This document shows positions 22,520 through 35,066 of a DNA stretch of 64,000 bases, one piece after another; within the stretch, counting starts at the first letter, position 1, and each line of letters begins with the position of its first letter. Origin of the DNA: Chamaelirium japonicum (taxonomy: Eukaryota > Streptophyta > Magnoliopsida > Liliales > Melanthiaceae); contig OX393549.1 of NCBI GenBank assembly GCA_947650365.1, positions 24,727,347 through 24,791,346 on the forward strand. Direction: 5' to 3'. Made by a program: the position numbers and the translations under genes. Below the pieces are notes generated by a model. The model saw only the letters and a program-made list of their open reading frames with translations. It did no database searches and was not told the DNA's origin.

Positions 22520-22954
22520 TCATCTCTCCCCCACCCGTACCACGGAAAGCACCGAATCGCAGAGGAGTCGAGCTTGACTAGCAGGTACCTTCCATTTTTG
22601 TCCGTACAAACTTTCTTCAGCTCCACCCTGCATCCACTGTGGCGGCGGCGTTGCCTTCTCCACGGCAATGGCAGCTCCACCCTGCCCAGCCGTATGAACC
22701 CAAACCTTGGCTGCCCCTTCCCCCCTCCACGGCGGTGACGTGTTCACACATAGGCCGAACCCCGGCGGGGCAACAACCACCGTCGCCCCGGTCTGCCACC
22801 GTGCAACAGCAACATTGCTTTCAAAATCTGGCGATAGGGTGCTAGCGGGGAGAGAAGTGAGGGCGGTGCCGGAGTCGGCCATGGCGCCACTGCTGCTGGA
22901 GGCGCGGTCGAGGGCCCCGCCGGAGGGATCGATCGGGAGGTCGTTGTTGCCCAC
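22520..22954 (-). other. GC-rich open frame, unassigned
   Basis: A 144-codon frame on the reverse strand (MGNNDLPIDPSGGALDRASS...), convergent with the gene before it and starting only 15 bp past that gene's stop. It lies in GC-rich DNA, where long chance frames are common. No family recognised, and the + strand reads open in places too. It may be a gene remnant or chance. Confidence 0.2.
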
Positions 22955-23012
22955 GGCGGTGGCAGCTAGGATTCGGTAGAGGACGGTGGAGGCGCGGTGA
23001 TTAGAAACAGTA

Positions 23013-23241
23013 AGGGTAAATTACAATTTGCCAGATGAAAAACACTTAACCCCTCTATAGTTTAAAAACTACATTTTAACCCTCTTCACTATAGTTTTGA
23101 TCAGATAAAAATTACAAAATTAAGTAGCTGACAAAAGGAGGTATTGTGCTAACATTTGGTGCAATTTGGAATAAAATAAACTGCATAGGGGTTAAGTGTT
23201 TTTGAGCTAAACTTTACAGGGGTAAACTGTAATTTATCCTT
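23013..23241. mobile_element. TIR MITE (GGGTAAATTACAATTT family)
   Basis: Inverted ends: GGGTAAATTACAATTTGCC at the left and TAAACTGTAATTTATCC at the right, extending inward through AACACTTAACCCC(T) on both sides. About 230 bp, AT-rich, noncoding. Related ends occur near 21296 and 30185, so this is a repeated family here. Target duplication not resolved. Confidence 0.75.
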
Positions 23242-24350
23242 TTTTTAATATGGGTGCCCCATGTGGAACTTAGGGTTCTACAATTGGAACTATTGTTTAG
23301 ATATATCTCTTTCATAAATTCAAATTTTGCTAGTTTACTTAAATTTGGTTTTGAATAGTTCTAAAATTTTAAAAATTGTGCCAAGCAACCATAGTTTTTA
23401 TTTTGTTGAACCAATCAAACGGTCATAGGACAGAGCACTAGAGTAAGGGCTTAAAGAGGTCCGGAGGTCGAAATCGGGGGAGAGGTAGCCAGTAGCAGCA
23501 ACTATTTTATTAAATTTCATAAACCAGAGAACATGACATCAACAGCCACGATTCGCATGCACAAACGACCTAAGCACAACGGCCCTGAGAAAAAGTTCGC
23601 TCCACGGTGTCCATATCGAAAGTCGAACATAAAACCTCTCCAACAAAGGAGAGAGGAGGAAGTACCACAGGTGCGCGCCCGGTGGTTAACCATAGTTTAA
23701 CTATGCCAGCTCCACCTTCTCACACCTCTCTTGATTGCAGGGCACTGGGGAGGGATAAGAGGCTTGGGTTCGGGAGCTGTATCACGTGGAGATTTTTCCT
23801 TTTTTTTTTTTTTAAGCATATAATTATGTTGATTCCCTTGGCCTTTTTTTTTTAACCACCTACCATAACCAGTCCTTTATTTTGCTTCTCCTTTGGTGCT
23901 TCACTGATCTCAGGTTTGATGGCTACTCTGTTTAATAGATGTATATACATAATAATCTACTTGTGGTATGATAGAGTGTGGTGCTTCTGTGGTGAAATAT
24001 CTTTTTTGTTACTAATAAGTTGTTTTTTTTTTTTTTTGTATTTTGCTACGCATCGATCGTAGCTATGTCCATGTTGTCGGTGTTCTTGATCCATCCGAGC
24101 ATGCGCCTTCACCGAGCTTCGTGGTAACTTTTAGCTTATGCGGTTTCAGCTGAATATATTTCAAGTCGATCGAAACGGGGACGGTTGCTAATTATGGTTA
24201 AGGAATTATAGAAAATAATAGAATTTAAATGAGGTAGATACCCACTTTTTGTAAATAAGTGATATGTTTGTTTCAAATTTTTATAATATGCAGAAACTAA
24301 TTAAACCCAAGAAGTAAGAGAATCAAATTAGATTGTTGTTGGTCTCTTGG
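23242..24350. other. Unannotated stretch
   Basis: AT-rich with T runs near 23800 and 24025; no gene or structured repeat recognised. Confidence 0.4.
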
Positions 24351-24351
24351 T

Positions 24352-25116
24352 AGTAGCAACAAGTGCTTTTTCTTTTTCTTTTTTGGTTCATAGGGAGGGG
24401 GGATCACAAACCGATCCCCAGGAGGCACCACTTGCCGGCGCAAGAGAAAAGCCCGCCATCTGGTGTGGACCACAAACATCGCTATCCAGGCGGAGCCACC
24501 GCTACCACAACGGCGGACCTAATAACCACCACGAACAACGCCGCAACTGGTGGAATAAAACGCCACACCGGGAGGATCACAACCTCCAGAAGGCATAAGA
24601 AAGAAGAGGGGAAAAAAAACAGCAAAAATAAGCACCAACAAAAAGGATCCGAAACAACCAGAGCTCATTGGCGCCAGGGAAGACCACCACCAGCCACTGG
24701 CAGCATACGATTTGGGGACGCCAACGATCGCCAGAGCTGTCGTCGATCCGCCTCGCACCACCGGGATCCGCTCCGCTGTGCAATGGCTGGGGATCACAAG
24801 ACCCATCGCCAGAACATGCCAGGGTCCGGATCAGCTACGCCCGGCGCATATCGGCAAGAGGTCGCGACCCCGAAGAGGGACCTCGGCCGGCAAAACAATC
24901 AAAGGGACCGCGCCACCCCCAGAGCTCCAATCACAAAACACCGTCGCTAGGGAAACGTCTATCTACAAGGGGAGGAAAGGTGCCAGATCCGACCCCTAAT
25001 CATCGCCGACCGACGTCCTGGCCTCCCCAAAGCCACCGGCGGTGTCCAAGGAGGCCAAGAGGGCACTCCAAAACCCTAGATCTAGGGGGGGAAGGAAAAA
25101 GTAGCAGCAAGTGTTT
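24352..25116 (-). mobile_element. Non-LTR retroposon, reverse strand, with target duplications
   Basis: The block is bracketed by a 17-18-bp direct repeat, GTAGCAACAAGTGCTTTT (24352-24369) and GTAGCAGCAAGTGTTTT (25100-25116). On the reverse strand it starts with TTTTTCCTTCCCCCCCTAG, runs through about 700 bp of GC-rich sequence and ends in an A-rich tail (T-rich on the + strand at 24364-24383). That is the mark of target-primed reverse transcription. The GC-rich body resembles the 5' region of plant L1 LINEs, but no reverse transcriptase is present. The 195-codon + frame across it is judged a shadow. Confidence 0.6.
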
Positions 25117-25930
25117 TCAAAGTATAACAACCCTCAGCATTGTCTGGCTTCTTCACGAGATACAATCGATCCGGACAAAGATTGATCCATTTTCTACATA
25201 TGTACGGAAAAAAAAATACACTATAAACCCAATGATATGGGACGGATGGTAAACAATATAAAGTGAAGGTTCTTGTTTTTGTAGCAACTTGCAATGCACG
25301 GATGGGTGTGAAAATTTTCAAATGACAAATAATCCATTGAATGTGTCTTTATCATCTTTATTGTATGTTTAAAATAGGATATATGATCAAGATGTGTTCA
25401 CACATGGGAGAAGGATTTTGGCTCTTCAAAAGAGGTCCACGTGTCACAACATGGGAGAGAGAGCTCCATTTTAGTACTATACTATTAGATTAGATGTGGA
25501 AAACAACACATAGGCATCGAGTTTAAAGGGTTTTTAAAAAAAAAATTTGAAAAAATCAAACAAAATTCCAAGAATTCCCAATAAAAGATATAAAATTTTA
25601 GATGTATAGAAATAATTTTGTGTAATTTAATATTATACGAATGGCTTTAGGATATTTTACATATAAATTGACCCTTACGGTGAACGCATTTGTTTTATAA
25701 GAATTTTAGTTACCATAGAAAGATATTGAGCGGTACTATTGGCCATGCGCTAGCATTTTGATCTTTATGAGAGTCATGTTAACTCTCATTTAGAAGATGC
25801 TTCAAAATATATTTATTTCATATATGCTATCCAAATCTTGTATTCACATGACTAATAGTTTATACTTCCTTATTAAGGTTACTTGGAGAACTATTACTAT
25901 ATATAGGGATAAAAAGGGGTAGAGCTTCAA
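25117..25930. other. Unannotated stretch
   Basis: AT-rich; no gene or repeat recognised. Confidence 0.4.
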
Positions 25931-25935
25931 GAAAA

Positions 25936-27115
25936 ATTATGCTCCCCTATGTCAGGACAACTACTAGCTTTATATCCTATCATGAGATTAGGACTACTGT
26001 CTTTAGTCTCTTTAGGAATAAGGCCCCAGGCCCTGATGGGTTCACTGCTGAATTTTTTATAGCCAATTGGTACATTGTTGGGAGGGACATCTATCATCTG
26101 ATCATGGGCTTCTTCAGAGGTAAGAGAATGCATGTGAACTCGAAGGATATTTTTATTACGCTTATCCATAAATCCACTAACCCCTTGAGGCCTGAGCATT
26201 TTAGGCCGATCAGCTTATGTACTACCCTTAACAAGATTATTTCAAAAAATTTAGCCAATCGACTTAAACCCCTTCTCCCCAAGCTGATCTCAGCGGACCA
26301 AAATGCTTTTGTGAATGGTCGTAACATTTCTGATAATATTCTGCTAACCCAAGAGGTTCTCCATTCTATAGAGGTTCATGGTTGGAATAGTAATTGCATG
26401 GTGCTGAAGATCGATATGGAATAAGCGTATGACTGTATGTCTTGAAAATTTATATTTGATATGCTTGATAGATTTGGGTTTTGCAGTCAATGGATTTGAT
26501 GGATTATGGGGTGCATAATCAAACTGAATTTCTCCATTAATGGTTCGTCGTCCAAGTGGTTCACGGCAAAAAGAGGACTTACACAAGGCGATCCTCTGGC
26601 TCCTTACCTATTTATTTTGGGAGCAGAGTTGCTTAATCACAGCCTTGCTAAGCTCCATAATATGGGACAGTTAAATGAGATCCGACCCAAAGCTGATTCA
26701 ACCAGCTTACCTATGTTGGCTTTTGTTGATGATTGTATGGTGTTTACTATTGTTGATTTGAATCAGTGTGACTCTATTAAGGAGACTCTGTAGTCCTATT
26801 GTGCTGCCTTAGGGTAGAAAATCAATCTCACCAAATCCTCTTTGATTTTTGCAAAAAAAGTGCATCACAAGTACAAAAAGATGCTTGCTAGACGACTGGG
26901 TATACCGGAGGTTAAGGAACCCTTCAAATATCGCCTCTGATCTTCTCAACAAAGTTACCCGTAAGCTTACTGGGTGGAAGGCTAAGACTCTGTATTTTCC
27001 GTGGAAAATCACGTTGCTTAAGTTAGTTCTTTGCTCTTTGCCTATTTTTACCATGGCGAACTCGTGGTTCTCTAAACGCCTCATCAATACTTTGGAGATG
27101 TTTTGTCCCTCACTG
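25936..27115 (+). pseudogene. LINE (L1-type) reverse transcriptase fragment
   Basis: Translation gives hallmark L1 RT blocks in order: NKAPGPDGF (about 26020), RPISLCTTLNKIISKNLANR (about 26205), DQNAFVNGRNISDNILL (about 26295), KRGLTQGDPLAPYLF (about 26570) and AFVDDCMVF (about 26718), followed by the LTGWKAKTL region (about 26970). The usual active-site YADD/FADD is FVDD here. The frame has an in-frame TAA right after KIDME (26422-26424), TAG codons near 26791 and 26815, and a frameshift around 26930. The endonuclease part is missing at the 5' side, and the frame stops soon after the palm/thumb region, with unrelated AT-rich DNA following. Dead, truncated at both ends. Confidence 0.9.
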
Positions 27116-27395
27116 TCAAAAAATTCAATCTTGAGGTAGAAGATGAAGAAAATTTCTCAAATTCTGTATTAAAAAAAGCAATTGTAAAGAATATATTTAT
27201 CTTCTTCCTCAAATTTAGTGGTTTTAGTATTTAGGGAAGATACTCTATCTTTTTCTTTTTTAAAAGATAGAAGATCGATCATCACCTTCCTCCCGAATGG
27301 TTCCTTCCTCATGAATGAATATTTAAGGAAGATACTCACCTTTTTTTAAAAAAAAGATAGCTATTTATTGGTACAACATAAGACTTTTTATTTCA
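27116..27395. other. AT-rich filler
   Basis: Repeats of CTTCCTC(C/A)(C/T)GAA and TTTTTTAAAAAAAGATAG-type words; noncoding. Confidence 0.4.
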
Positions 27396-27397
27396 GG

Positions 27398-27775
27398 TTT
27401 TTTTTTTTTTTTTTGAGAACCCCTCCAAAAGGAGGGAGGGTTTGGCGGACCCCAACCAGAATCCATTAAAAACTAAGACAGCAGATCGTTACAAAAGCTG
27501 AGAGCCTCCGTCCCTAGTCCATCTTTCCAAGGTACAATCCAAGCACTGAAAAGGGAAATCACCGAATGTCTCAACTTCTCCTGCCCTGCAGACTTGGCAT
27601 TGAAGATATTTCAGGTATTGGCTGCCAGTATCATGAGAACATTCTAAGCCACCGGCGGATCCTAGCACTATCAGAGATTGATGAGAGAGTCAGCCTATTT
27701 CTTGACAAATGTTTACCACCTAGGACTATTGAGGGGAGTGGTTTGGGAGGTACTTCTCGTGCTTCCCAAAAAAAA
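27398..27775 (-). mobile_element. Possible LINE 3' end, reverse strand
   Basis: A run of 17 T at 27399-27415 followed by GAGAACCCCTCCAAAAGGAGG reads on the reverse strand as a 3' UTR ending in poly-A. The word CCTCC/GGAGG forms a small hairpin just before the tail. No reverse transcriptase frame is found on that strand, and no target duplication was fixed. Confidence 0.35.
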
Positions 27776-29267
27776 CATTGAGGGGGGAGAGGGGGGGTTT
27801 GGATTTTGTAATTCCAAAAATTACTAATGTGTCATATGGTGTGGATATTGTATTATTGATAAGGTCCATGGTCTTTGAGATTCGTCTAGCATGGTATGAT
27901 CAAATACATAATTCATGTATTTGTAGTTATGCCACGATCTACTCCGATGATTATGGGAGCATTCCACGATCCCTGGAATCGTGCACCTACAGGCGTTGCA
28001 GACTTAGACATGATGACACCTCAGGCCATGCTAAGGTGGCTCCCGAACAACTCAGGGAGCGCCAGAACTGACCTGACGACTACCAAGTCTCCATGTTCCT
28101 TGCTCAGCCACATGGTCGACATGCACGATTGCAGAGCCACTAGTTCGTGAGCTTCCCATGAATAGCTTGGCTCCCTTACAGCCCTAAAAATAGGCAGGGT
28201 GGGAAGAAAAGAAGATGAGAAATATACAAAATATGATAGTACTCCTCGAGACTCGCGTCCTCGTAGATATTGACACCGTATTCGGTTGAGTACGTACCGT
28301 ACAATGGAATAATCCGAGAATAAACTTCAATGAAACTAGTCGATGCTTCTGTTTCCGAGTCATAATCCCATCCAAAGCTTTATAGAGATCAAAGCTGATG
28401 GGGACCAGACCTGAATGGCTCTTGAAAAGCCATGTAGAGTTTCACCAACCCCTGACGTACTCCTAGTCCATGTGAATGGAGATTTCAATTCCTAATTAAG
28501 AAGGGGGACCTTTCACAAGCCTCGAAAGGCCATGTTCTTTTCCTGGGAATTGAAATTCTCAAGATAATTGGCCCATTAATTCTCATGTTCTAATCAACAT
28601 CTCATGTATGATCCCAAACTTAGCAAGAATCAATGAATTATTACAAAAGATGAAGGATCCGTCGCTCTCCATCGCCATCAACCAATGGCTAGCTCTCCAA
28701 CTAGATCATAGCTCAAAAGAAGAGAGAAGAAAGAAGAGAGAAGAGAAGTTAGCCCTTCACCATCAGGCCAACTAGCGGCATGAGGCAATCACACCTAACC
28801 GAAGGCGTGGTGGACTCAACATTGATCTCCCCCCCCCCCCCCCCCCCCTAGGTGATCGAGGTGGGATCTTGGTCTTGCGGTGGGGGAAAGCCAAAGATGT
28901 GTGGGGTCTTTGATGATCGAGGCCACCTTCCGCTTGTTGGCGGGTGCCATGTGCCTTTGGGGCTGGCGAGAAAGAGATAGGAATGGGTGGTGTGACTTTG
29001 TTACCTTCCGTCCTTTCCCTCAGTTCACTCGATCGGTGACATGGCGGTAATCACAACCGTCTAATGAAGCCAGAGTGTGATGCACTTGTCGGGGTGCTTG
29101 CCATCGCACGACTATGATGCTCGCTGAGCCCTAACGAATGAACCTAGGAAAAGGACGGACGGTAGAGGAGTCGAACTCGGCCTTGCTGACGTCAGCAAAT
29201 AGGTCTTCCAGGCCACAGCGGTGGCCTGGGAGATGAGTCATCCACTTCCCACTTCCTAGCTGGACCC
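27776..29267. other. Intergenic stretch
   Basis: No gene supported. It includes a C homopolymer at 28829-28848 (20 C) and an AAGAAGAGAGAA purine tract at 28720-28750. Confidence 0.5.
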
Positions 29268-29682
29268 ACCAGATTTTCTAAGAATCTATTTCTGTCAGTA
29301 AAATTAGATTCTCCCATCAGGGAAGAAAGAATCTTCGGAATATTTGGGGCCGCCATGGGAGCTCCAATCTCCTCCGGTCCGGTCGGTGGCCGGGCCCGGC
29401 ACACATCATAGCCGCACGGATGGCTGGCCACCCGAAAGTGAATGCACTCCAGCCAACCATGTGCGGCTGTGATGCAAGCCGGGCCCACCAACAGGACCGA
29501 CCAAGTGGAGGAGATTTGAACTCCCACCGTACATGTGTGTGTGTGTGCACGCGTACACACATTCTTGGGTGTGTTTCCGTGGGCCACCATGTTCTGACCT
29601 AAGCATCTAGAAAGATACAAATTCTTTCGGCCGTGTCCAAATATAATTTTAGAGTAATGCAATATAGCCAACTCCACATGAT

Positions 29683-29936
29683 TGGTGAAAATTTTCAGCA
29701 CATCCTGTGTTTTGGTGAAAACCAATACACTACAGGGGTCTGGAGGAGAAATGATAAGTCCTTATCTTTTTAAAAGCATACAGGGGGTAATATCCCGGAG
29801 CATGAGTGCACAAAACGGAACAGAAAAGTCTTCGATCCAAACCATACCACGGCTCCGCTAGAGGGCCATCCCCGCGAACCAGTACACTATAGGGGCCACA
29901 CGGTTGTATGGGATGTGCAGAAAAAAATTTCCATAG
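29683..29936. mobile_element. MITE inside duplication copy A
   Basis: Ends are inverted (GAAAATTTTCAGCACATCC at the left, GGATGTGCAG and AAATTTCC at the right). The same ends frame about 35287-36033 in copy B and, in a relative, 58190-59116. About 250 bp, noncoding. Confidence 0.6.
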
Positions 29937-30839
29937 GATGAACCCTAAGTAATGCCATGCCACGTAAAGTTGGTAACCGAAAAGTTGGCAAACTATACCT
30001 AGCATTTTCCATAGTTTTAGAAGGGCTAAGTAACTTAAGTGTGTTTTGACGTGTTTGATAATTATAGGAATAATACTTGCAAAAAAAGAAAGCTAATTAT
30101 AGAAATATATTTTTAATCAAAAATACTTCAAAAGTAAAAACCTCTGTTGCGTAAGAGTCGGATCCAAGTTTTACCCAAAAATTATTTTTGGATAAATTAC
30201 ACTTTACCCCTTTAAAGTTTAGACCAAAATCACTTAATAAATTACATCATGCCCCTCCGAGTTTTTATTTTATTTTCAGTAGACAGGAATCTTTACATAA
30301 GATAGCAGCCTTACATAGCTTTATCGAGTCGTTCAGAAAGTTGGAACCGAGAGATAGTGAAGTCGCCATCAGCCCATGGCTAGCAAGCCAGTACTCGATC
30401 GCCATCATCGGTGTGTCAACCCGATGATGTCCTTCAGGAGCACATGGTCTTTCTTGCCACACGTAGTCCTTCCCACAAGGCTCAGGCTTCCCTATCAATC
30501 ACCGACAATGTATTGAAACAAACACCCCTCTAATTGCAGAATCACTCCCCTCTGGTCCTGTAGTATAAAGCCTGCACCGGCCTCAACGCTTCTCTAGTTC
30601 ACAGAACCAACAAAGTTAAGTTTGATCTCTTTAGACATAGGAGCTGCCCATTTGATGCCAACCGCGAATTTGGTTTACCCCTGCGCCACCAAAGACTTCT
30701 CTCCAAACTTTTTAATGGTCCTTAAACTCCCATTACCAAACTTTACTACAAGTTTGGTAATATCTTGCATTCCCCGTGGGCACTTTAGGGGTGAATTTAG
30801 TCCATAGCCATACCAACTACCAGGCTATGTTGAGTATAG

Positions 30840-31600
30840 CTACTCATATTTAGGGCTGGCAATAGGCCCATGTCCAGCCCAAGACCAATTAAGCCTTGCC
30901 CTTTTAGAATGGGCTTGGGCCTACATCCAAAGTATTATATATGGGCTTGGTTCTATAGTTTTCACCTTACAACATACTCAATGATACAACTATCTTTGTA
31001 GCCACCAAATTTTATAATTTTAGTTGAAGAAAACCTCTTAATTCAGATCACACAAACCTATTTTAATTCAAATTTGAATGTGTAATAGATTTTAATTAAC
31101 CTGAGTCTGACTAATTATTGCTACACCTTTATGTGTGCTGAAATGTCGAGTCATGCAATTCATATAAAAGGTTGTCATGCAATTCATATAAAAGGTTGCA
31201 CCAAGCATACATATAAGACGTGACACTGTGACACTAAGAAAATATATTTTGCATGATTTGACATAACTTTCTATTTCTATAACTTGAAAGGTCAAGCCAT
31301 CATAATAAATCACTAAACTCCATGGGGCATTGCCTACCTAAATTTTCATTTCATAGTTGGAAACTTTTATTTTGTTCGATTTCTCATTGGTAGGCTATTT
31401 ATGCAGAATGGTAATTAGTGATGATTATTACTAAAGAACGTTATATTATTGGTTCGTCGAGATATTGGAGAAAAACAAAAAAGATTAGTAAAAATTCGTG
31501 GAAAGTTATACAATGAGCTACTTGTACAAGAGATGTACATGGTCTACAACGGGCGAAGAAACCCGGGCGAAGAAACCCAGCGAGCCGAGCACGATTGAGC
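30840..31600. repeat. Internal repeat unit A1
   Basis: Begins TACCAACTACCAGGCTATG and TAGGGCTGGCAATAGGCCC (a hAT-like end). It runs through a conserved AT-rich part to GGGCGAAGAAACCC(A)GCGAGCC. Copies A2 (31660-32690) and B (36905-37860) match it. Two 26-bp direct repeats (GTCATGCAATTCATATAAAA...) lie in tandem at about 31142-31197. Confidence 0.8.
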
Positions 31601-31659
31601 CATAGGCCCATAGAGAAATTAGGAGTGAGTAAAAAAAAGTAGAAGAACATGGACAACAC

Positions 31660-32690
31660 ATACCAACTACCAGGCTATGTTGAGTATAGCTACTCATATT
31701 TAGGGCTGGCAATAGGCCCATGTCCAGCCCTAAATAGCCATAGGCCCATAGAGAAATTAGGAGTGAGTAAAAAAAAGTAGAAGAACATGGACAACACATA
31801 CCAACTACTAGGCTATGTTGAGTATAGCTACTCATATTTAGGGCTGGCAATAGGCCCATGTCCAGCCCAGGACCGATTAAGCCTTGCCCTTTGAAAATGG
31901 GCTTGGGCTTACATCCAAAGTATTATATATGGGCTTGGTTCTATAGTTTTTGGCTTACAACATACTCAATGATACAACTATCTTTGTAGCCACCAAATTT
32001 TATAATTTTAGTTAAAGAAAACCTCTTAATTCAGGTCACACAAACCTATTTTAATTCAAATTTGAATGTGTAATAGATTTTAATTAACCTGAGTCTGACT
32101 AATTATTGCTACACCTTTATGTGTGCTGAAATGTCGAGTCATGCAATTCATATAAAAGATTGTCATGCAATTCATATAAAATGTTGCGCCAAGCATGCAT
32201 ATAAGACGTGACACTGTGACAATAAGAAAATATATTTTGCATGATTTGGCGTAACTTTCTATTTCTATAACTTGAAAGGTCAAGCCATCATAATAAATCA
32301 CTAAACTCCATGGGGCATTGCCTACCTAAATTTTCATTTCATAGTTGGAAACTTTTTTTAGTTCGATTTCTCATTGGTAGGCTATTTATGCAGAATGGTA
32401 ATTAGTGATCATTATTACTAAAGAATGTTATATTATTGGTTCGTCGAGATATTGGAGAAAAACAAAAAAGATTAGTAAAAATTCGTGGGAAGCTATACAA
32501 TGAGCTACTTGTACAAGAGATGTACATGGTCTACAACGGGCGAAGAAACCCGAGCGAAGAAACCCAGCGAGCCGAGCACGATTGAGCGGCGCGAGGAGTA
32601 CAGGAGGCGGCTCCTACGCCTCCGTTCTATCTTCGACGAGTGGGAGGAGCTGCCCTTAGAGGCGTTCCGCTGCTGATTCCAAGATGGCGG
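31660..32690. repeat. Internal repeat unit A2
   Basis: Second copy of A1; the first 140 bp (31660-31800) are repeated once more at its start. It retains more of the right-hand coding-like fragment (TIERREEYRRRLLRLRSIF, ending EELPLEAF) than A1 does. Confidence 0.8.
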
Positions 32691-32925
32691 TGACCGTAAT
32701 GTGATCCAGCTGTCGTGTATGCTTTCAATTGGGCCACGTGGTACGTACGGAAACATTAGTATATCTCAACGAGAATATATCTCAACTACTGGTTCGAGAT
32801 TCAGCCGTCGTGTATGCTGCCAATTGTTGCCACGTGGCCCGTACGGAAACATGAGTATATCTCAACTCAACGAGAATATATCGATCTCAACTACTGGTTC
32901 GAAAATCTTTATTTTTTGGATTATT

Positions 32926-33180
32926 TTGAGTTTACCCCCCATATTTTGTTTTGAATTAGACTTTACCCCCCATTTTTCATTAATTAGATGTTACCCCCCA
33001 AAACTAACTGTTCCGTTAGCTCACCCTCCAAGAGAAAGAGTGAGCTGACGGAAAAGAAATAAAGTTTTGGGGGTGAGCTGACGGAACAGTTAGTTTTGGG
33101 GGGTAAAGTCTAATTAATGAAAAGATAAGGGGTAAAGTCTAATTCAAGGCAAAATTTGGGGGGCAAAATCAAAATAAACC
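32926..33180. mobile_element. Foldback MITE
   Basis: Arms of about 105 bp are near-perfect inverted repeats. The left contains TTAGACTTTACCCCCCAT and AACTAACTGTTCCGTTAGCT; the right contains the complements AACAGTTAGTTTTGGGGGGT and GGGGTAAAGTCTAATT. The loop is about 45 bp, and GAGCTGACGGAA recurs inside it. Noncoding. Confidence 0.85.
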
Positions 33181-33183
33181 TTT

Positions 33184-33339
33184 TGTTGGGAAAAACCATA
33201 TCTTATTATTAACAAAAGCCCCCTATATATAGGCATAATATGCCATTGGGATAGAGACGGGGTAAATCTCTAATCTCCTGAATCTAGCTGTCTTTATCCG
33301 GTGGATATCCATATCCGATGCAACCACTGTTTCATAACA
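33184..33339 (-). repeat. 3' LTR of the copia fragment (156 bp)
   Basis: Reverse-strand sequence starts TGTTATGAAACAG after a CAAGGGGGAG polypurine tract (33340-33352) and ends TTTTTCCCAACA, giving TG...CA ends. Only one LTR is present. Confidence 0.75.
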
Positions 33340-34712
33340 CTCCCCCTTGGATGACCACCATTTATCAATGATTACCTTATTAAACCTTTTGATGGAAAAA
33401 CCTAGTGGGAAAAATCCTATCAAAGAAAAAATAGTACAACCTTAGTTCTTCAGGAACTATGGTGGGTGCGTATAATGCTGCCTCGTTAAAACCTTTGATG
33501 GAAAAACCCTGTGGGAAAACCCTACCAAAGGAAAAAGAGTACAGCGCGCATAAATTTGCATATTCAGGATGTCCTCTGCCTAATAATTACATTACCATTA
33601 TTACATCTCTCCCCCTGATTATATCTACTCCTGATTACATTATTACATCAATTTGTTTGGTGATTGAGCCGTTGCAGTCCGATGCCGTACACCATCTTCT
33701 GGAAAGTAGACTTGGGCAAAGCTTTGGTAAAGAGGTCCGCAAGATTGTCGCTTGACCGTACTTGCTTGACTTCAATCTCCCTTTTCTTCTGAAGCTCGTG
33801 GGTGTAAAAAAACTTTGGTGAGATGTGCTTTGTTCGATCTCCCTTGATGAAGCCAGCTTGAATTTGAGCAATACATGCGGCATTGTCTTCGTGGATAACT
33901 GTCGGCTCTTTGGTAACTAATGTCAACTGGCAACTGCTTCTGATGTGTAGCACAAGAGACCTCAACCATACGCATTCTCTACTTACTTCATGCAGAGCTA
34001 ATATTTCAGCATGGTTCGATGATGTGGCCACAAGTGTTTGTTTGGTCGATCTTCAAGAAATAGCTGCATTGTTATTCAAAAATACATACCCTGTTTGGGA
34101 TCGACCCTTATGGGGGTCAGAGAGAAAACCTGAATTTGCATAACCAATCAAGTGAGAAGTACCACAAGAATAAAACAATCCCATATCAATGGTTCCTCGC
34201 AAATATCTAAATATTTATTTTATTCCATTTCAATGCCTAAAAGTTGGTTCTGAACTGTATCTAGCCAATAGATTAGCAGAAAAACATATATCTGGTCTAG
34301 TACATTGAGCTAAATACAATAAAGCACCAATAGCACTTAAATACGGTTTTTTAGAACCAAGAATAGTTTCATGTTCCTCTTTAGGTCTAAATGGATCTTT
34401 ATGAATATCAAGAGGTCTAACTACCATGGGAGTGCTTAGTGGGTGATATTTATCTATATTAAATTTCTTTAACAAATTTTCAGTATATAACGATTGATGT
34501 ACTAAAATCCCACTAGAGCTACGCTCGATCTGCAGGCCGAGGCAAAACTTAATATCACCAAGTTCTTTCATTTCAAACCCCCTTTTTAGATAATCAGAAG
34601 TTTTTTTAAGCTCTTCAGGAGTCCTAATCAAGTTTATGTCATCCACATAAACTGTAATTATTGTAAATCAATTTTCTGATTTCTTTATGAAAGTGCATGG
34701 GCATATGGGATC
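33184..34712 (-). mobile_element. Ty1/copia fragment, reverse strand
   Basis: On the reverse strand this is the 3' part of a copia element: reverse transcriptase (YVDDINLIRT, then LGLQIERSSSGILVHQSLY and CTRPDICFS, about 34230-34700), RNase H (about 33650-34030, with ALHEVSRECVWLRS, HEDNAACIAQ and FTKALP), about 300 bp of untranslated sequence, polypurine tract and a short 3' LTR. Different family from the 45.8-55.7 kb element. A fossil fragment; broken. Confidence 0.9.
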
Positions 34713-34847
34713 GGCATAGGTGGTTGGTGGCCGACGAGGTGGCAAGTGGTGGTGGCCGGCGGGCCGGTGATTGGTGATGACCGCCGGCGGGTGTCCAACG
34801 GGCGGTAATGGTGGCCAGCGGTTGGCAGGGTGGTGGGTGGTGGCTGG
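34713..34847. repeat. GGTGGCCGGCGG-type minisatellite
   Basis: Imperfect repeats of GGTGGCCGGCGGG, GGTGATGACC and related G-rich words between the copia fragment and the hAT end. The open frame across it is a repeat artefact. Confidence 0.6.
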
Positions 34848-35066
34848 GAGGGGTGGCAATTCTTGACCCGACCCGCCAGTCCGACCCGAAGTTTGTGGGT
34901 TTGGGTTTGCTCTAAACGGGGGTTCGGGTCATAAACGGGTTGACCCGACTAACCCATTTTTTTAATGGGTCAGGTTTGGGTTTGTACTCATAAACTGATT
35001 GATCCGTATTGACCCATGTATCAAATGAGTCGAGTTAACCAGACCCAACCTGACCAAACCCGATTA
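34848..35066. mobile_element. Truncated hAT-type MITE
   Basis: Begins with the hAT-like end AGGGGTGGCAATTCTTGACC and contains the (GACCC)n-rich subterminal region seen in 58527-58986. The other end is missing; it breaks exactly where duplication copy B begins (about 35067). Confidence 0.75.

Larger units (their letters stand above)
29268..32690. repeat. Segmental duplication, copy A
   Basis: Homologous to 35067-37860 over several kb, starting at CCAGATTTTCTAAGAATCT in both. A contains about 175 bp at 29521-29690 that B lacks, and lacks the hAT element of B. Its distal part (about 30830-31600) is present a second time at about 31660-32690, so A is internally duplicated. Includes MITEs and the coding-like fragment described for B. 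Confidence 0.85.

Noticed and set aside
21578-22523. 300-codon and 177-codon reverse frames opposite the DUF4408/DUF761 gene
   Set aside because: Shadows of a GC-rich coding sequence; the forward frame has recognisable family domains at both ends.
24363-25252. Two frames of about 195 codons
   Set aside because: They cross a retroposon in the opposite orientation, include its T-rich tail and show no domain.
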